Of a DNA stretch of 64,000 nt, positions 24,680 to 32,668 are shown piece after piece. The notes beneath the pieces are model-generated. The model saw nothing but the letters and a program-made list of their open reading frames with translations. It was not told the origin of the DNA and did no database searches. The stretch is taken from the NCBI GenBank assembly GCA_016721005.1, contig JADKJM010000007.1:164073-228072 (forward strand), in the 5' to 3' direction. The first letter of the stretch is position 1; each line of letters starts with the position of its first letter. Position numbers and translations under genes: made by a program. The DNA comes from Flavobacteriales bacterium (lineage in GTDB: Bacteria; Bacteroidota; Bacteroidia; Flavobacteriales_F; PHOS-HE28).

Positions 24680-25417
24680 CTAGGTGCGGCGTCCTACGGC
24701 AATGATGGACGAACCCGGCAACGCGCTTGGCAACAGGCAGGACTCCCACGCGAATAGGCCGCCGATGATGCCGTTGATCGTGGAGGCGTAGCCGGGTGCG
24801 GGTGCGTGGAAGCGGATGTTGCGTTCGCGGCCACGGAGCATGTTGTTCATGGCAATGGCGGGGTACAATGCGTGAAAGAAATACCGCACACGTTCCGTCT
24901 TCAGGCCAGCAGCAGCGAACTCGCTGCGCAACATCGGCCTGGTGTAGCGTCGGAAATGGCCGAAGTGATCATCGAAGGTGGTCCAAAGCTCTTTGCGCGC
25001 GGGCACGGTCACGGCTACTCGCTGGGCATTGGGGAAGGCGTTGAGCAAGGCACGCAGGAAGGCTGGTGCATCCTCGATGTGTTCGATCACATCGAACAAC
25101 ACTAGGGTATCAATGCCAGTACGGATCTCCGCGGGCAGGTCGAACGCGTCGGTGTCCAGGTAGAGATGCTCCGGAACGAGGAGGCCGCTACTCGGCGATC
25201 CCAATTCCACGCCTCTCGCATTCCATCCGGCCGCGCGCAATTGCTGGGTAACGATGCCGGTACCACAACCGATCTCCAGGATGGATGCGTTCGGCGGTAC
25301 ATGGTCCTTGAGTACGCGGATGATGGTGCGGTTGCGCGCCACATGCCACCAACTCCGCTCTATACCCGGCGGATACGCTTCATCGAACCGGTCGTGATCG
25401 AATTCCGTGCGTGCCAT
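24680..25417 (-). CDS. class I SAM-dependent methyltransferase
   Basis: 245 residues from MARTEFDHDRFDEAYPPG. The cofactor site is ILEIGCGTGIVTQQL, followed by ARGVELG and LVLFDVIEHIEDAPAFL. The pattern belongs to the Methyltransf_23/UbiG-like group often found in O-antigen and exopolysaccharide clusters. A C-terminal hydrophobic segment (STINGIIGGLFAWESCLLPS) may dock it at the membrane near lipid-linked sugars. The start overlaps the stop of the previous methyltransferase by one base (TGATG), suggesting coupled translation. Substrate unknown. Confidence 0.85.
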   Translation of the reverse strand: MARTEFDHDRFDEAYPPGIERSWWHVARNRTIIRVLKDHVPPNASILEIGCGTGIVTQQLRAAGWNARGVELGSPSSGLLVPEHLYLDTDAFDLPAEIRTGIDTLVLFDVIEHIEDAPAFLRALLNAFPNAQRVAVTVPARKELWTTFDDHFGHFRRYTRPMLRSEFAAAGLKTERVRYFFHALYPAIAMNNMLRGRERNIRFHAPAPGYASTINGIIGGLFAWESCLLPSALPGSSIIAVGRRT

Positions 25418-25977
25418 CACTTCTTCACGCGCATCCGGAATTCGACCTCTTCGAAACCACCGACCCAGAAACACCACAAGCGCGAGCAAATGAAGGGGGA
25501 GAGGTTCGCGAAGAAGGAAACGAAGGCACCGAACCCCCGGGCCATCCAGAACACCGGTGGGGAGAGCACAGTCTTCTTGAAGTAGGGTTGGGCGAACCAG
25601 CGCAGCCTTACGGCATCCGTATCGAACTCCGCTCCTTGGTAACCGCCGACGAAGTCCTTCCTGAAGTAGTACGGGAAGGTCACGTCGAAACCGGCCTTGT
25701 GCTCCGCGTGCGTGAACCCGCGGCTGAAGTGGGGAACGCGCACGATCACGGTAGCTCCCGGTTTGGCAATGCGATGCACCTCGCGCATCACGGCGAAGGG
25801 GTTCGGCAGGTGCTCGAAGCAATGGTCGCTTTCCACGTGATCGAACTCGTTGTCGGCGAAGGGATAGGGGAATCGGCTCAGGTCGTGTTCGACGTCCGGC
25901 TTGCTGATGCTGTAGAGATCGACATTGACGAATCCCGGCTTCGGGTATTCCCCACTGCCCAGGTTCAACTTACGCAT
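25417..25977 (-). CDS. short SAM-dependent methyltransferase
   Basis: 186 residues beginning MRKLNLGSGEYPKPGFVNVDL, where LNLGSG is the cofactor motif of a group of small methyltransferases common in surface-polysaccharide clusters. FDHVESDHCFEHLPNPFAV and VREVHRI-like KPGATVIVRVPHFS follow. It overlaps the glycosyltransferase before it by 8 bp and the methyltransferase after it by 1 bp, so it is embedded in a tight minus-strand operon. Substrate unknown. Confidence 0.82.
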   Translation of the reverse strand: MRKLNLGSGEYPKPGFVNVDLYSISKPDVEHDLSRFPYPFADNEFDHVESDHCFEHLPNPFAVMREVHRIAKPGATVIVRVPHFSRGFTHAEHKAGFDVTFPYYFRKDFVGGYQGAEFDTDAVRLRWFAQPYFKKTVLSPPVFWMARGFGAFVSFFANLSPFICSRLWCFWVGGFEEVEFRMRVKK

Positions 25978-26923
25978 GGTTGCTGGTATTGATGGATCGC
26001 CGGATCGAATAAGGGGTCTTGCTCTGGCTTTCGAAATAGACGCGCATCATCATCTCCGCGAGGACCCCCATGAGGATCATGAGCATGCCAACGATGAAGA
26101 ACATGGCGGTGATCACGGGCAAGGGTGTTTCCACCAGATCCTTCTGCCCGGTCACTTTGAAGTAGAGCGCCAGACCTCCGGCGAAAAGGGCGACGATGAA
26201 ACTGAGAAAGCCGATCCCCCCGAAGAAGTGGATCGGCTTGGTCATGTGCTTGTCCAGGAACTTGACCAACAGCAGGTCGAGGACCACCTTGTAGGTGCGG
26301 AACAGGCCATAGTTGCTCTTGCCGAAGCGTCGAGGATGGTAGCTTACAGGTACTTCACCCACGCGGCCACCTTGCCAACTGCAATACACCGGGATGAAGC
26401 GATGCATCTGGCCATAGAGCGCCACGTCCTTGATCACATCCCTTCGGTAGGCCTTGAGCGTACACCCGTAATCGTGCAGCCGAACGCCGCTGACCTTGCT
26501 GATGAGCGTATTGGCCAACAAGGAGGGCAGCTTGCGCGTGAGGAAGCTGCCCTTCCAGCGGTCCTTGCGCCACCCGCTCACCACATCGTAGCCTTCATCC
26601 AATTTGGCCAGCAGCATGGGGATGTCCGCAGGGTCGTTCTCCAGATCGCTATCAATGAGGACAAGGATATCTCCGGCGGCGGCCTGGATGCCTGCATTGA
26701 TCGCAGCGGTCTGGCCGAAGTTGCGCCGGAAATCGATGCCTTTCACACGTGGGTCCAAAGCGCACACCTGCTCGATGGCTTCCCAAGATCCATCACTTGA
26801 ACCGTCGTTCACCAGGATCACTTCATGGTCCATGTTCGCTAGCGCTGCTCCCACACGCTCCATGAGCAGGGGCAGGCTTTGCGCCTCATTGTAAATGGGT
26901 ACGATCAGGGAAACGTGCGGCAT
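25970..26923 (-). CDS. GT2 polyprenyl-phosphate glycosyltransferase with C-terminal membrane helices
   Basis: 317 residues. The N-terminal GT-A domain has VSLIVPIYNEAQSL, ILVNDGSSDGSW, LIDSDLENDP and LHDYGCTLKAYRR. It resembles DPM1/GtrB/ArnC-type enzymes that load a sugar on polyprenyl phosphate at the cytoplasmic membrane face. Two C-terminal membrane helices (FFGGIGFLSFIVALFAGGLA and VITAMFFIVGMLMILMGVL) anchor it. The lipid-linked sugar would be the donor for the GT-C enzymes encoded just upstream, which makes a functional trio. The start MPHVSLIVP is chosen as the canonical beginning; the longer extension has no domain. Confidence 0.9.
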   Translation of the reverse strand: MPHVSLIVPIYNEAQSLPLLMERVGAALANMDHEVILVNDGSSDGSWEAIEQVCALDPRVKGIDFRRNFGQTAAINAGIQAAAGDILVLIDSDLENDPADIPMLLAKLDEGYDVVSGWRKDRWKGSFLTRKLPSLLANTLISKVSGVRLHDYGCTLKAYRRDVIKDVALYGQMHRFIPVYCSWQGGRVGEVPVSYHPRRFGKSNYGLFRTYKVVLDLLLVKFLDKHMTKPIHFFGGIGFLSFIVALFAGGLALYFKVTGQKDLVETPLPVITAMFFIVGMLMILMGVLAEMMMRVYFESQSKTPYSIRRSINTSNHA

Positions 26924-26925
26924 GG

Positions 26926-28383
26926 CTACGGGACCGATGTGTGCTTGAAGAACCGGGAATGAAGGCCGACGACCGCAGCGATCAGCAGGAATGGAATGAA
27001 AGGAACAAAGTAACGGTGCTCCGAGAACCGCAGGACAAGCGGGAAGATCAACAGCCCGAACGGAACCAACAGGACCGGTACGACCACAAATCCACGCACC
27101 GTTGATCCCCGCCACAGGAATACCGCTCCGATCACACCGAGAAGGATGGTACACCAGTGCAGCGCGATGTGGAACAACTTGATGACCTTGAGCGGGAAAG
27201 GCAACTCCGCGAACGGCAACCGGTATGCAACAGGATTACCGCTCTGCTTCAGGAACCTCACCAATGCAAGCCATCTGGACTGTAGATGATATTGGATGGG
27301 GTGCTCGGTGATGAACGCGATGCGGTAGCGGTCCAGCTCCGCATTGATCTCCGCACTCGCTCTCGCCACGGTTTCCGCCGGAAGGGACGGGTCCTTCAAG
27401 AGCAGGATCCGCTGGGAGAGGGCCGCTAGGCTGTTCAGGTCATAGGCGCTGGTCATGATGCGTTCAGGCAGGTGAATGCTTGTCGCGTTGGTCTGCCCCG
27501 GTATCTGGTCGTTGCCGACATTGAAGAATCGCAATTCAGCTTGCGGGTCGACCCACCACACGATGTCGCCACCGAATGCGAGGACGAACCTGGATGCGGC
27601 GAGCTTGGGATCCGGATGATCCTCACTCACGAAGAGTGTTCGCGTCAGGGGAATGAGCTGTTGGTGGTGTATCCAGTTGCGCGCCATCCACGCACCGTCG
27701 ATCACGATCAGTGGCAAGAGGAAGATGAACGCATTCCTCAGAGCACCGGTTCTTCCGGAGCGAGAGATCCAGATGCCGAGCAGGACGATGCCTGCTACGG
27801 GTGCAAGCACCGGTTTCAGGAAGATGGCCCATGTGAGCCAGCACCCCGCGATCAACAATGCCTTGGGGTCCCTTGCGCGATGCCACGTGTGGTATCGATC
27901 CAGGAAGAGGATCAACGCCGAAGTGACGAAGCTCTCTGTCATGAGCATGATGTCATACCACTGCACCGATACGCTCACGGCGTATGTGACCAAGGTGATG
28001 AGGAAGACCACGCGCGAGCCGGACAGCCGGTACGTCAAGCGGCTTAGCACGTACATGCTCCATGCGGCCAACAGCACCTGAAGGATGATGATCACATCGT
28101 ACGTTCCCGGTGGGGAGCTCACCGACCGGACGAGCAGGTAAGGCGCGCCATACCCCGGCATGCGGAGATCAGGCGTGTAGTTCCCGTTCTCCAGCAACGA
28201 CTCAATGGGGACGAAGTATCCGGGTGTATCACCCCAGAACAAACCCAGCCGTCCAGCACCATTATGGTCGGGTCCGTGGGTGTAGAGGAGGATCCCAAGC
28301 GTGAGGACCTTGATGCACAGCGTCACGAACAACCAGAAGGGCCAACGTTCCGGGTCCGGTATGCGTGCGGTGAAGCGCCTCAT
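26926..28383 (-). CDS. GT-C-fold membrane glycosyltransferase (paralog 1)
   Basis: 485 residues with about ten predicted membrane helices, starting MRRFTARIPDPERWPFWLF. The first extracytoplasmic loop contains FWGDTPGYFVPIESLLENG and TPDLRMPGYGAPYLLVR, which aligns with the neighbouring gene. An acidic residue in this loop is the expected catalytic base of GT-C enzymes of the GT39/ArnT type, which use polyprenyl-phosphate sugars. It lies 2 bp from the GT2 gene that could make the donor. Acceptor and sugar unknown. An upstream extension in frame is rejected because the first membrane helix follows this methionine. Confidence 0.8.
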   Translation of the reverse strand: MRRFTARIPDPERWPFWLFVTLCIKVLTLGILLYTHGPDHNGAGRLGLFWGDTPGYFVPIESLLENGNYTPDLRMPGYGAPYLLVRSVSSPPGTYDVIIILQVLLAAWSMYVLSRLTYRLSGSRVVFLITLVTYAVSVSVQWYDIMLMTESFVTSALILFLDRYHTWHRARDPKALLIAGCWLTWAIFLKPVLAPVAGIVLLGIWISRSGRTGALRNAFIFLLPLIVIDGAWMARNWIHHQQLIPLTRTLFVSEDHPDPKLAASRFVLAFGGDIVWWVDPQAELRFFNVGNDQIPGQTNATSIHLPERIMTSAYDLNSLAALSQRILLLKDPSLPAETVARASAEINAELDRYRIAFITEHPIQYHLQSRWLALVRFLKQSGNPVAYRLPFAELPFPLKVIKLFHIALHWCTILLGVIGAVFLWRGSTVRGFVVVPVLLVPFGLLIFPLVLRFSEHRYFVPFIPFLLIAAVVGLHSRFFKHTSVP

Positions 28384-28567
28384 GCGTTGGTGCAAGAACG
28401 GTCGCCGACCCGCCTTTTCAATGTGCTCATGGCGATCCCATGCTCCGGGTCGAATGTGATGGTTCCGCCCTTTGCCTGCAAGAATAGGTGTTCGGTCCCA
28501 TGCGGCTCTTGATCCATTGGCGCGTATGCGGCCGGTCATCGTCCGGGCGCAACCAAGGAACGCACGA

Positions 28568-30031
28568 TCAGCGGAACGGATGCCTGATCCGGGATGGAAG
28601 ACGATCAAGGATGTGGGCGCAAAGGGCTGTGGCGAGCGGGATCATCAGAACGAACACCGAGCTGAGGTACCTGTTCTCACAGAGGCGGATCCCGAACGGG
28701 AAGATGAAGATGCCGTACAGGACCACGACCGGGATGATCCGCAGATGCATCGGAAGACCCTTCTTGAAAAGGAAATACAGCGCTGCGAGAAGGCCGAGCA
28801 CAATGGTGGCCCAATAGAACAGCGAGTAGAAGACCTTGATCGATCTCCCCACCACACCGAGGTTCGAGAACGGGGTGTTCGTGAGTCCATTCGTTCCCGA
28901 GTTCACAAGAAAACGACGAAGAAGGGATAGTCGGCTACCCACCTGGTAATGGAACGGTCTTTCGGTTCTCAGGGCTGCGATGCAATCCGCACATCGGTCC
29001 TGCACGGCTACGAGCAGGACCGCACGTTCCGCTTCCGACGTGCTGGAGTTCCTGGCGGTGACATCCGCCGCGATCCGCGCCAAGGTGTCGGCATTGCATG
29101 CCACGGTCAGCAGTCCGGCATGGAAAGGAGGATCCGTGGTGTTGTCGTACACACCGGTGACCCGATCCGATCGGATACCGAACCAACGGATCTCCGCATC
29201 CGGTTCCCACCACACGTAGTTCCCCCCATACGCTTGCATCAACTGGATCAATGGTGCATGCACGTCAGCGCTCAACCCGGGCGTCAACAGGGTCGAGGTC
29301 AACGGCTGGAACCGATGATGTACCCGTTCATTGCGCAGGATCCACGCACCATCCGCAACGAGCAGGGGGGCCAGTAGCAACACGGCTGCGTACAGTCGTC
29401 GTCGCCACCAGGGTATCGATCCGGCGATCACGAGACCGAACACCAGGAACAGGGGAAGCATGACCGGCTTCAGGAAGACGGCCCAGGTGAGTGCGCTACC
29501 ACAAATAACGAGGTCCGTAGGTGTGGGTGAGGATCGGCGTGTGATCCGCTCCGTGGCCACTAGGATGGCGAAGGCGGCGAACGTCTCGGTAAGGATGATC
29601 CGGTCGAAAACCGAAACGAACGTGGCAGCGATGGCAAGAATGAACGTGGTCCGTTCCACCGTCCTGTTCCTCGTTAGGTGGAAGGCGATGCGCGCCGCGA
29701 GCACCGCCATGATCGCATCCGCTAGTACTTGGGCGACAATGAGCGCATTCTGGGCTGCTTCCGGCGAGAACAACAAACGAAGCAGGAGATACACCAGCGC
29801 GTAGCCCGGCATGCGATGATCAGGGGTGAAGCCACTGCCGGCCAGCAGGGAATCCACCGGCGCTATATAGTCCGCTGAATCGCCGGTGAATTCATGCCAA
29901 GGGCCGGTAAGCCCCACGCCGTTCGCGAGCAGGATGCCGACCACGAGCAATGCTTTGAGCGGCACGGCCACACAGAGCATCCGTATCCACCCCATCGGAT
30001 GTGCGACCACCGCTGGTTCATTCAACGCCAT
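28568..30031 (-). CDS. GT-C-fold membrane glycosyltransferase (paralog 2)
   Basis: 487 residues, also polytopic. Its first loop has FTGDSADYIAPVDSLLAGS and TPDHRMPGYALVYLLLR, and later FDRIILTETFAAF and CGSALTWAVFLKPV. These match the same places in the downstream paralog (SALILF-type helix, LTWAIFLKPV), so the two arose by tandem duplication and then diverged widely. It is separated from paralog 1 by 184 bp, in which I see no gene. A predicted role is adding a sugar to a lipid or surface acceptor with a polyprenyl-phosphate donor. Confidence 0.8.
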   Translation of the reverse strand: MALNEPAVVAHPMGWIRMLCVAVPLKALLVVGILLANGVGLTGPWHEFTGDSADYIAPVDSLLAGSGFTPDHRMPGYALVYLLLRLLFSPEAAQNALIVAQVLADAIMAVLAARIAFHLTRNRTVERTTFILAIAATFVSVFDRIILTETFAAFAILVATERITRRSSPTPTDLVICGSALTWAVFLKPVMLPLFLVFGLVIAGSIPWWRRRLYAAVLLLAPLLVADGAWILRNERVHHRFQPLTSTLLTPGLSADVHAPLIQLMQAYGGNYVWWEPDAEIRWFGIRSDRVTGVYDNTTDPPFHAGLLTVACNADTLARIAADVTARNSSTSEAERAVLLVAVQDRCADCIAALRTERPFHYQVGSRLSLLRRFLVNSGTNGLTNTPFSNLGVVGRSIKVFYSLFYWATIVLGLLAALYFLFKKGLPMHLRIIPVVVLYGIFIFPFGIRLCENRYLSSVFVLMIPLATALCAHILDRLPSRIRHPFR

Positions 30032-30051
30032 GACACAGCAAGTATAGGTTC

Positions 30052-31128
30052 ATGGAACGCGCGGCGTTCGGAGGCATGACCACGCCAGCCGATATCTTCA
30101 CCGCCATGCAAGGCAATGCGGAGTTGAACGGTCCTGCCCGCCCGTCGCCAGGCCATGCGCTGGTTACAGGAGGCGCTGGTTTCATCGGCAGCCACGTGGT
30201 GGAAAAGCTATTGGCCTCCGGTTGGCGTGTAACGGTGCTGGACAATTTCGATCCGTTCTATTCCGAGGCGATCAAGCGGTCCAACCTCGCGCAAGTCGCC
30301 CGGCATCCGCTGTTCAGGTTGATCGAGGGGAACATCCTGGACCCAGCGGCCTTAACGCGGGTGGAGGATCCCCGGCATCCCTTCGATGTGCTGATCCACT
30401 TGGCGGCCAAGGCCGGTGTGCGCCCGAGCATCGCCGATCCCTTGGGCTATCACTCGGTGAACGTCACGGGGACGCTGATGCTGCTGGAAGCGGCCGTGCG
30501 ATGGAAGGTGCCTCATTTCATCCTTGCGGGCAGCAGCAGCATCTACGGCGAGGATCCGGATGTTCCTTGGCGTGAGGATGTGCCCCGGAATTCACCGATA
30601 AGTCCGTACGCGGCCACGAAGTTGATGGCCGAATCCTACGGCCGTTTGTTCAGTCGCCTGCACGGGCTGAAGGTCACCACGCTCCGGTTCTTCACCGTGT
30701 TCGGGCCACGGCAACGACCTGATCTGGCCATTCACGATTTCACGCGACGCATCCATGCGGGACTTCCGATCGTGCAGTATGGCGATGGCAGCACGCGACG
30801 GGACTATACGTTCATCGGCGATATCGTGGATGGTGTGATCGCTGCGATGGACCGGACCGAAGGCGAGTTGTACGATGTGTACAACCTGGGCAACTCGGGA
30901 TCGGTCACGTTGCGTGAACTCATCGCCGGGATCGAGAAAGCCGTAGGCCGGAAGGCCGTCATTGAGGTACGGCCCGAGCAGCCGGGGGATGTGCCGAGGA
31001 CCCAAGCGGACATTACCAAGGCACGGGACCATCTGGGCTACGCCCCGAAGACCTCATTGGCCGAAGGGCTTGCCGAATTCGAAGCGTGGTTCAGGAGCAT
31101 GCAACCCGTTGGCCGGTTGGGTTCCTGA
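30052..31128 (+). CDS. NAD-dependent sugar-nucleotide epimerase (UDP-glucuronate/UDP-glucose 4-epimerase type)
   Basis: Extended SDR enzyme, up to 358 residues. The cofactor loop is LVTGGAGFIGSHVVEKL, catalytic residues lie in GSSSIYGED and SPYAATKLMAE, and the GalE-like substrate region is RFFTVFGPRQRPDLAIHDF with QYGDGSTRRDYTFIGDIVDG. It interconverts C4 epimers of UDP-sugars, probably for the glycan cluster to its left. Starts at 30052, 30076 and 30106 are all in frame; the Rossmann fold begins only near residue 36 of the longest form, so a shorter start is quite possible. Divergent from the GT-C gene with a 20-bp gap. Confidence 0.85.
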   Translation: MERAAFGGMTTPADIFTAMQGNAELNGPARPSPGHALVTGGAGFIGSHVVEKLLASGWRVTVLDNFDPFYSEAIKRSNLAQVARHPLFRLIEGNILDPAALTRVEDPRHPFDVLIHLAAKAGVRPSIADPLGYHSVNVTGTLMLLEAAVRWKVPHFILAGSSSIYGEDPDVPWREDVPRNSPISPYAATKLMAESYGRLFSRLHGLKVTTLRFFTVFGPRQRPDLAIHDFTRRIHAGLPIVQYGDGSTRRDYTFIGDIVDGVIAAMDRTEGELYDVYNLGNSGSVTLRELIAGIEKAVGRKAVIEVRPEQPGDVPRTQADITKARDHLGYAPKTSLAEGLAEFEAWFRSMQPVGRLGS

Positions 31129-31150
31129 TGGCCTGATCGACCAGGATCGA

Positions 31151-31507
31151 TCACTTCGATCCGCCGTGCTGGATCTTCAGTGCAATGAGTTCGCGGCGAA
31201 TGGTCAATAGCCGCTGGCGCAGTTGCTCCAGGTCCAAGGTCCGGGCTTCCGTCCGGCCGGAATGACGCAATTCGTTCTTCGCTCCGCTCAAGGTGAAGCC
31301 CTTATCCTTCAGCAAGTGCTGGATGGTCTTCAGTTGGTCGATCTCCTTGCGGGCGTAAAGGCGATCGCCCTTGCCCGTGCGCTTGGGGTTCACTGTGCCG
31401 ATCTCCTTCTCCCAGAACCGGATGGAGGAGTTCTTCACGCCGAGTTCGGCGGCCACTTCCCCAATGGTCCAGTAGATCTTCTCGATGGTCTTCGGCTTCA
31501 GCGGCAT
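31151..31507 (-). CDS. MerR-family transcriptional regulator
   Basis: 118 residues from MPLKPKTIEKIYWTIGEVAA. The winged-helix DNA-binding domain is visible as YWTIGEVAAELGVKNSSIRFWEKEIG, then RLYARKEIDQLKTIQHLLKDKGFTLSGAKNEL, with a short coiled-coil C-terminus (LEQLRQRLLTIRRELIALK). No ligand-binding domain or cysteines are present, so it is not a metal sensor of the classic kind. It follows an M23 peptidase gene on the same strand, next to divergent alaS; I recall this as a conserved neighbourhood in Flavobacteriia. The start choice is supported by a -7 box just upstream. Confidence 0.88.
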   Translation of the reverse strand: MPLKPKTIEKIYWTIGEVAAELGVKNSSIRFWEKEIGTVNPKRTGKGDRLYARKEIDQLKTIQHLLKDKGFTLSGAKNELRHSGRTEARTLDLEQLRQRLLTIRRELIALKIQHGGSK

Positions 31508-31512
31508 CGCTT

Positions 31513-31520
31513 CAAATGTA
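31513..31520 (-). promoter_or_regulatory. TAnnTTTG -7 box for MerR gene
   Basis: TACATTTG on the minus strand lies 5 bp before the ATG at 31507 and matches the Bacteroidota -7 consensus. This implies a leaderless or very short-leader transcript. No convincing -33 TTTG was located. Confidence 0.5.
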
Positions 31521-31541
31521 TCGATGTCCGCGGGCTGCGGA

Positions 31542-32513
31542 TCAATCCAGTGCTTGGCCGGCGCTGCGGGAGATCTCCACCATGCGCGCGTATTCCGCCG
31601 GTGATAGATCGTTGAAGTAGTAGTTCGCGGGATCCACGGCCTCGTGCCCTTTATGGACTTCATAGTGCAGGTGCGGGCCGACACTCAGGCCGGTGTTCCC
31701 GACCAGACCGATCACATCACCGCGCTTCACCTTCTGCCCCACGCGCACTTCCAACTTGCTCATGTGCGCGTACAACGTTTCATAATCGAAGCCGTGATCG
31801 ATGATCACGTGCATACCATATCCGTTCGTGCTGTACTCCGCGAAGATCACTTGGCCATCACCGGTGGTGTGGATGGGCGTGCCCTGCTTGCAGGTGAAGT
31901 CCATACCGGCGTGGAACTTCCTGATCTTGTGGATCGGGTGGATGCGCCAGCCGAAACCGCCGGCCGTTTGCGTGAGGTCCTCGTTCGGGATCGGCTGCAC
32001 CGCCGGAATGCTCGCCAACATCTCCTGCTTCCGCAGCACGAGTGAACCCACTTCATCCAACGAGCGGGACTGGACCACCAGTTGTCGCGTGAGCTTGTCC
32101 AAGCGCGCCCGCGTTCCCATCACCAACTCACTACTTGCATAGCCGGCCAGATCGCGGTAGCGGTTGATGCCGCCCACGCCCGCTTGCCGCATGCTTTCCG
32201 GGATCGGATCCGCCTCGAAAATGGTGCGGTAGATGTTGTCGTCGCGGCGACGCACATCGCCCATCACGCGCTCCAGTTCAGCGAGCTGTTTGTTCAGCAG
32301 TTCATATTGAACGAGCAGCTGCTTGTTCTCCCGCCGGAACTCCGCCTCCTTCGGGCTGTCCACGAACTGGTACACCAGCACGATCCCCAAGAGGCCCACC
32401 ACCAGACCGGGCAGCAGCGCCAAGGCGATGCGCTTGGCCTTTTGCCAAGCGCTGAGCCGGATCCGCTCGAAGTTGAGCGTCTTGGGGTTGAAGCGGTACT
32501 TGTGTTCGGACAT
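31542..32513 (-). CDS. M23-family metallopeptidase, membrane-anchored
   Basis: 323 residues. An N-terminal cytoplasmic stretch (MSEHKYRFNPKTLNFERI) precedes one membrane helix (IALALLPGLVVGLLGIVLVY), a coiled-coil region (EAEFRRENKQLLVQYELLNK) and a C-terminal LytM/peptidase M23 domain. Zinc ligands are in FHAGMDF, the active-site motif in YAHMSKLEV, and GPHLHYEVH closes the site. All key residues look intact, so it should cleave peptidoglycan cross-bridges or act in cell-shape control. It sits divergent from alaS, upstream of MerR on the same strand. Confidence 0.9.
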   Translation of the reverse strand: MSEHKYRFNPKTLNFERIRLSAWQKAKRIALALLPGLVVGLLGIVLVYQFVDSPKEAEFRRENKQLLVQYELLNKQLAELERVMGDVRRRDDNIYRTIFEADPIPESMRQAGVGGINRYRDLAGYASSELVMGTRARLDKLTRQLVVQSRSLDEVGSLVLRKQEMLASIPAVQPIPNEDLTQTAGGFGWRIHPIHKIRKFHAGMDFTCKQGTPIHTTGDGQVIFAEYSTNGYGMHVIIDHGFDYETLYAHMSKLEVRVGQKVKRGDVIGLVGNTGLSVGPHLHYEVHKGHEAVDPANYYFNDLSPAEYARMVEISRSAGQALD

Positions 32514-32668
32514 GGCCAGAGCCGCAGGAAGCGCAAGGTAGCCGCGAGGGTCCCATGGAGGTCGGATGCGTGGAAAGGTGCCTGTTAAACCCTGTTGATC
32601 GCGATCACGGATCACGCCACGCACGGCTGCGATGCACACGGTACTTTCGCGAGCGTTTTCCGCCCACC

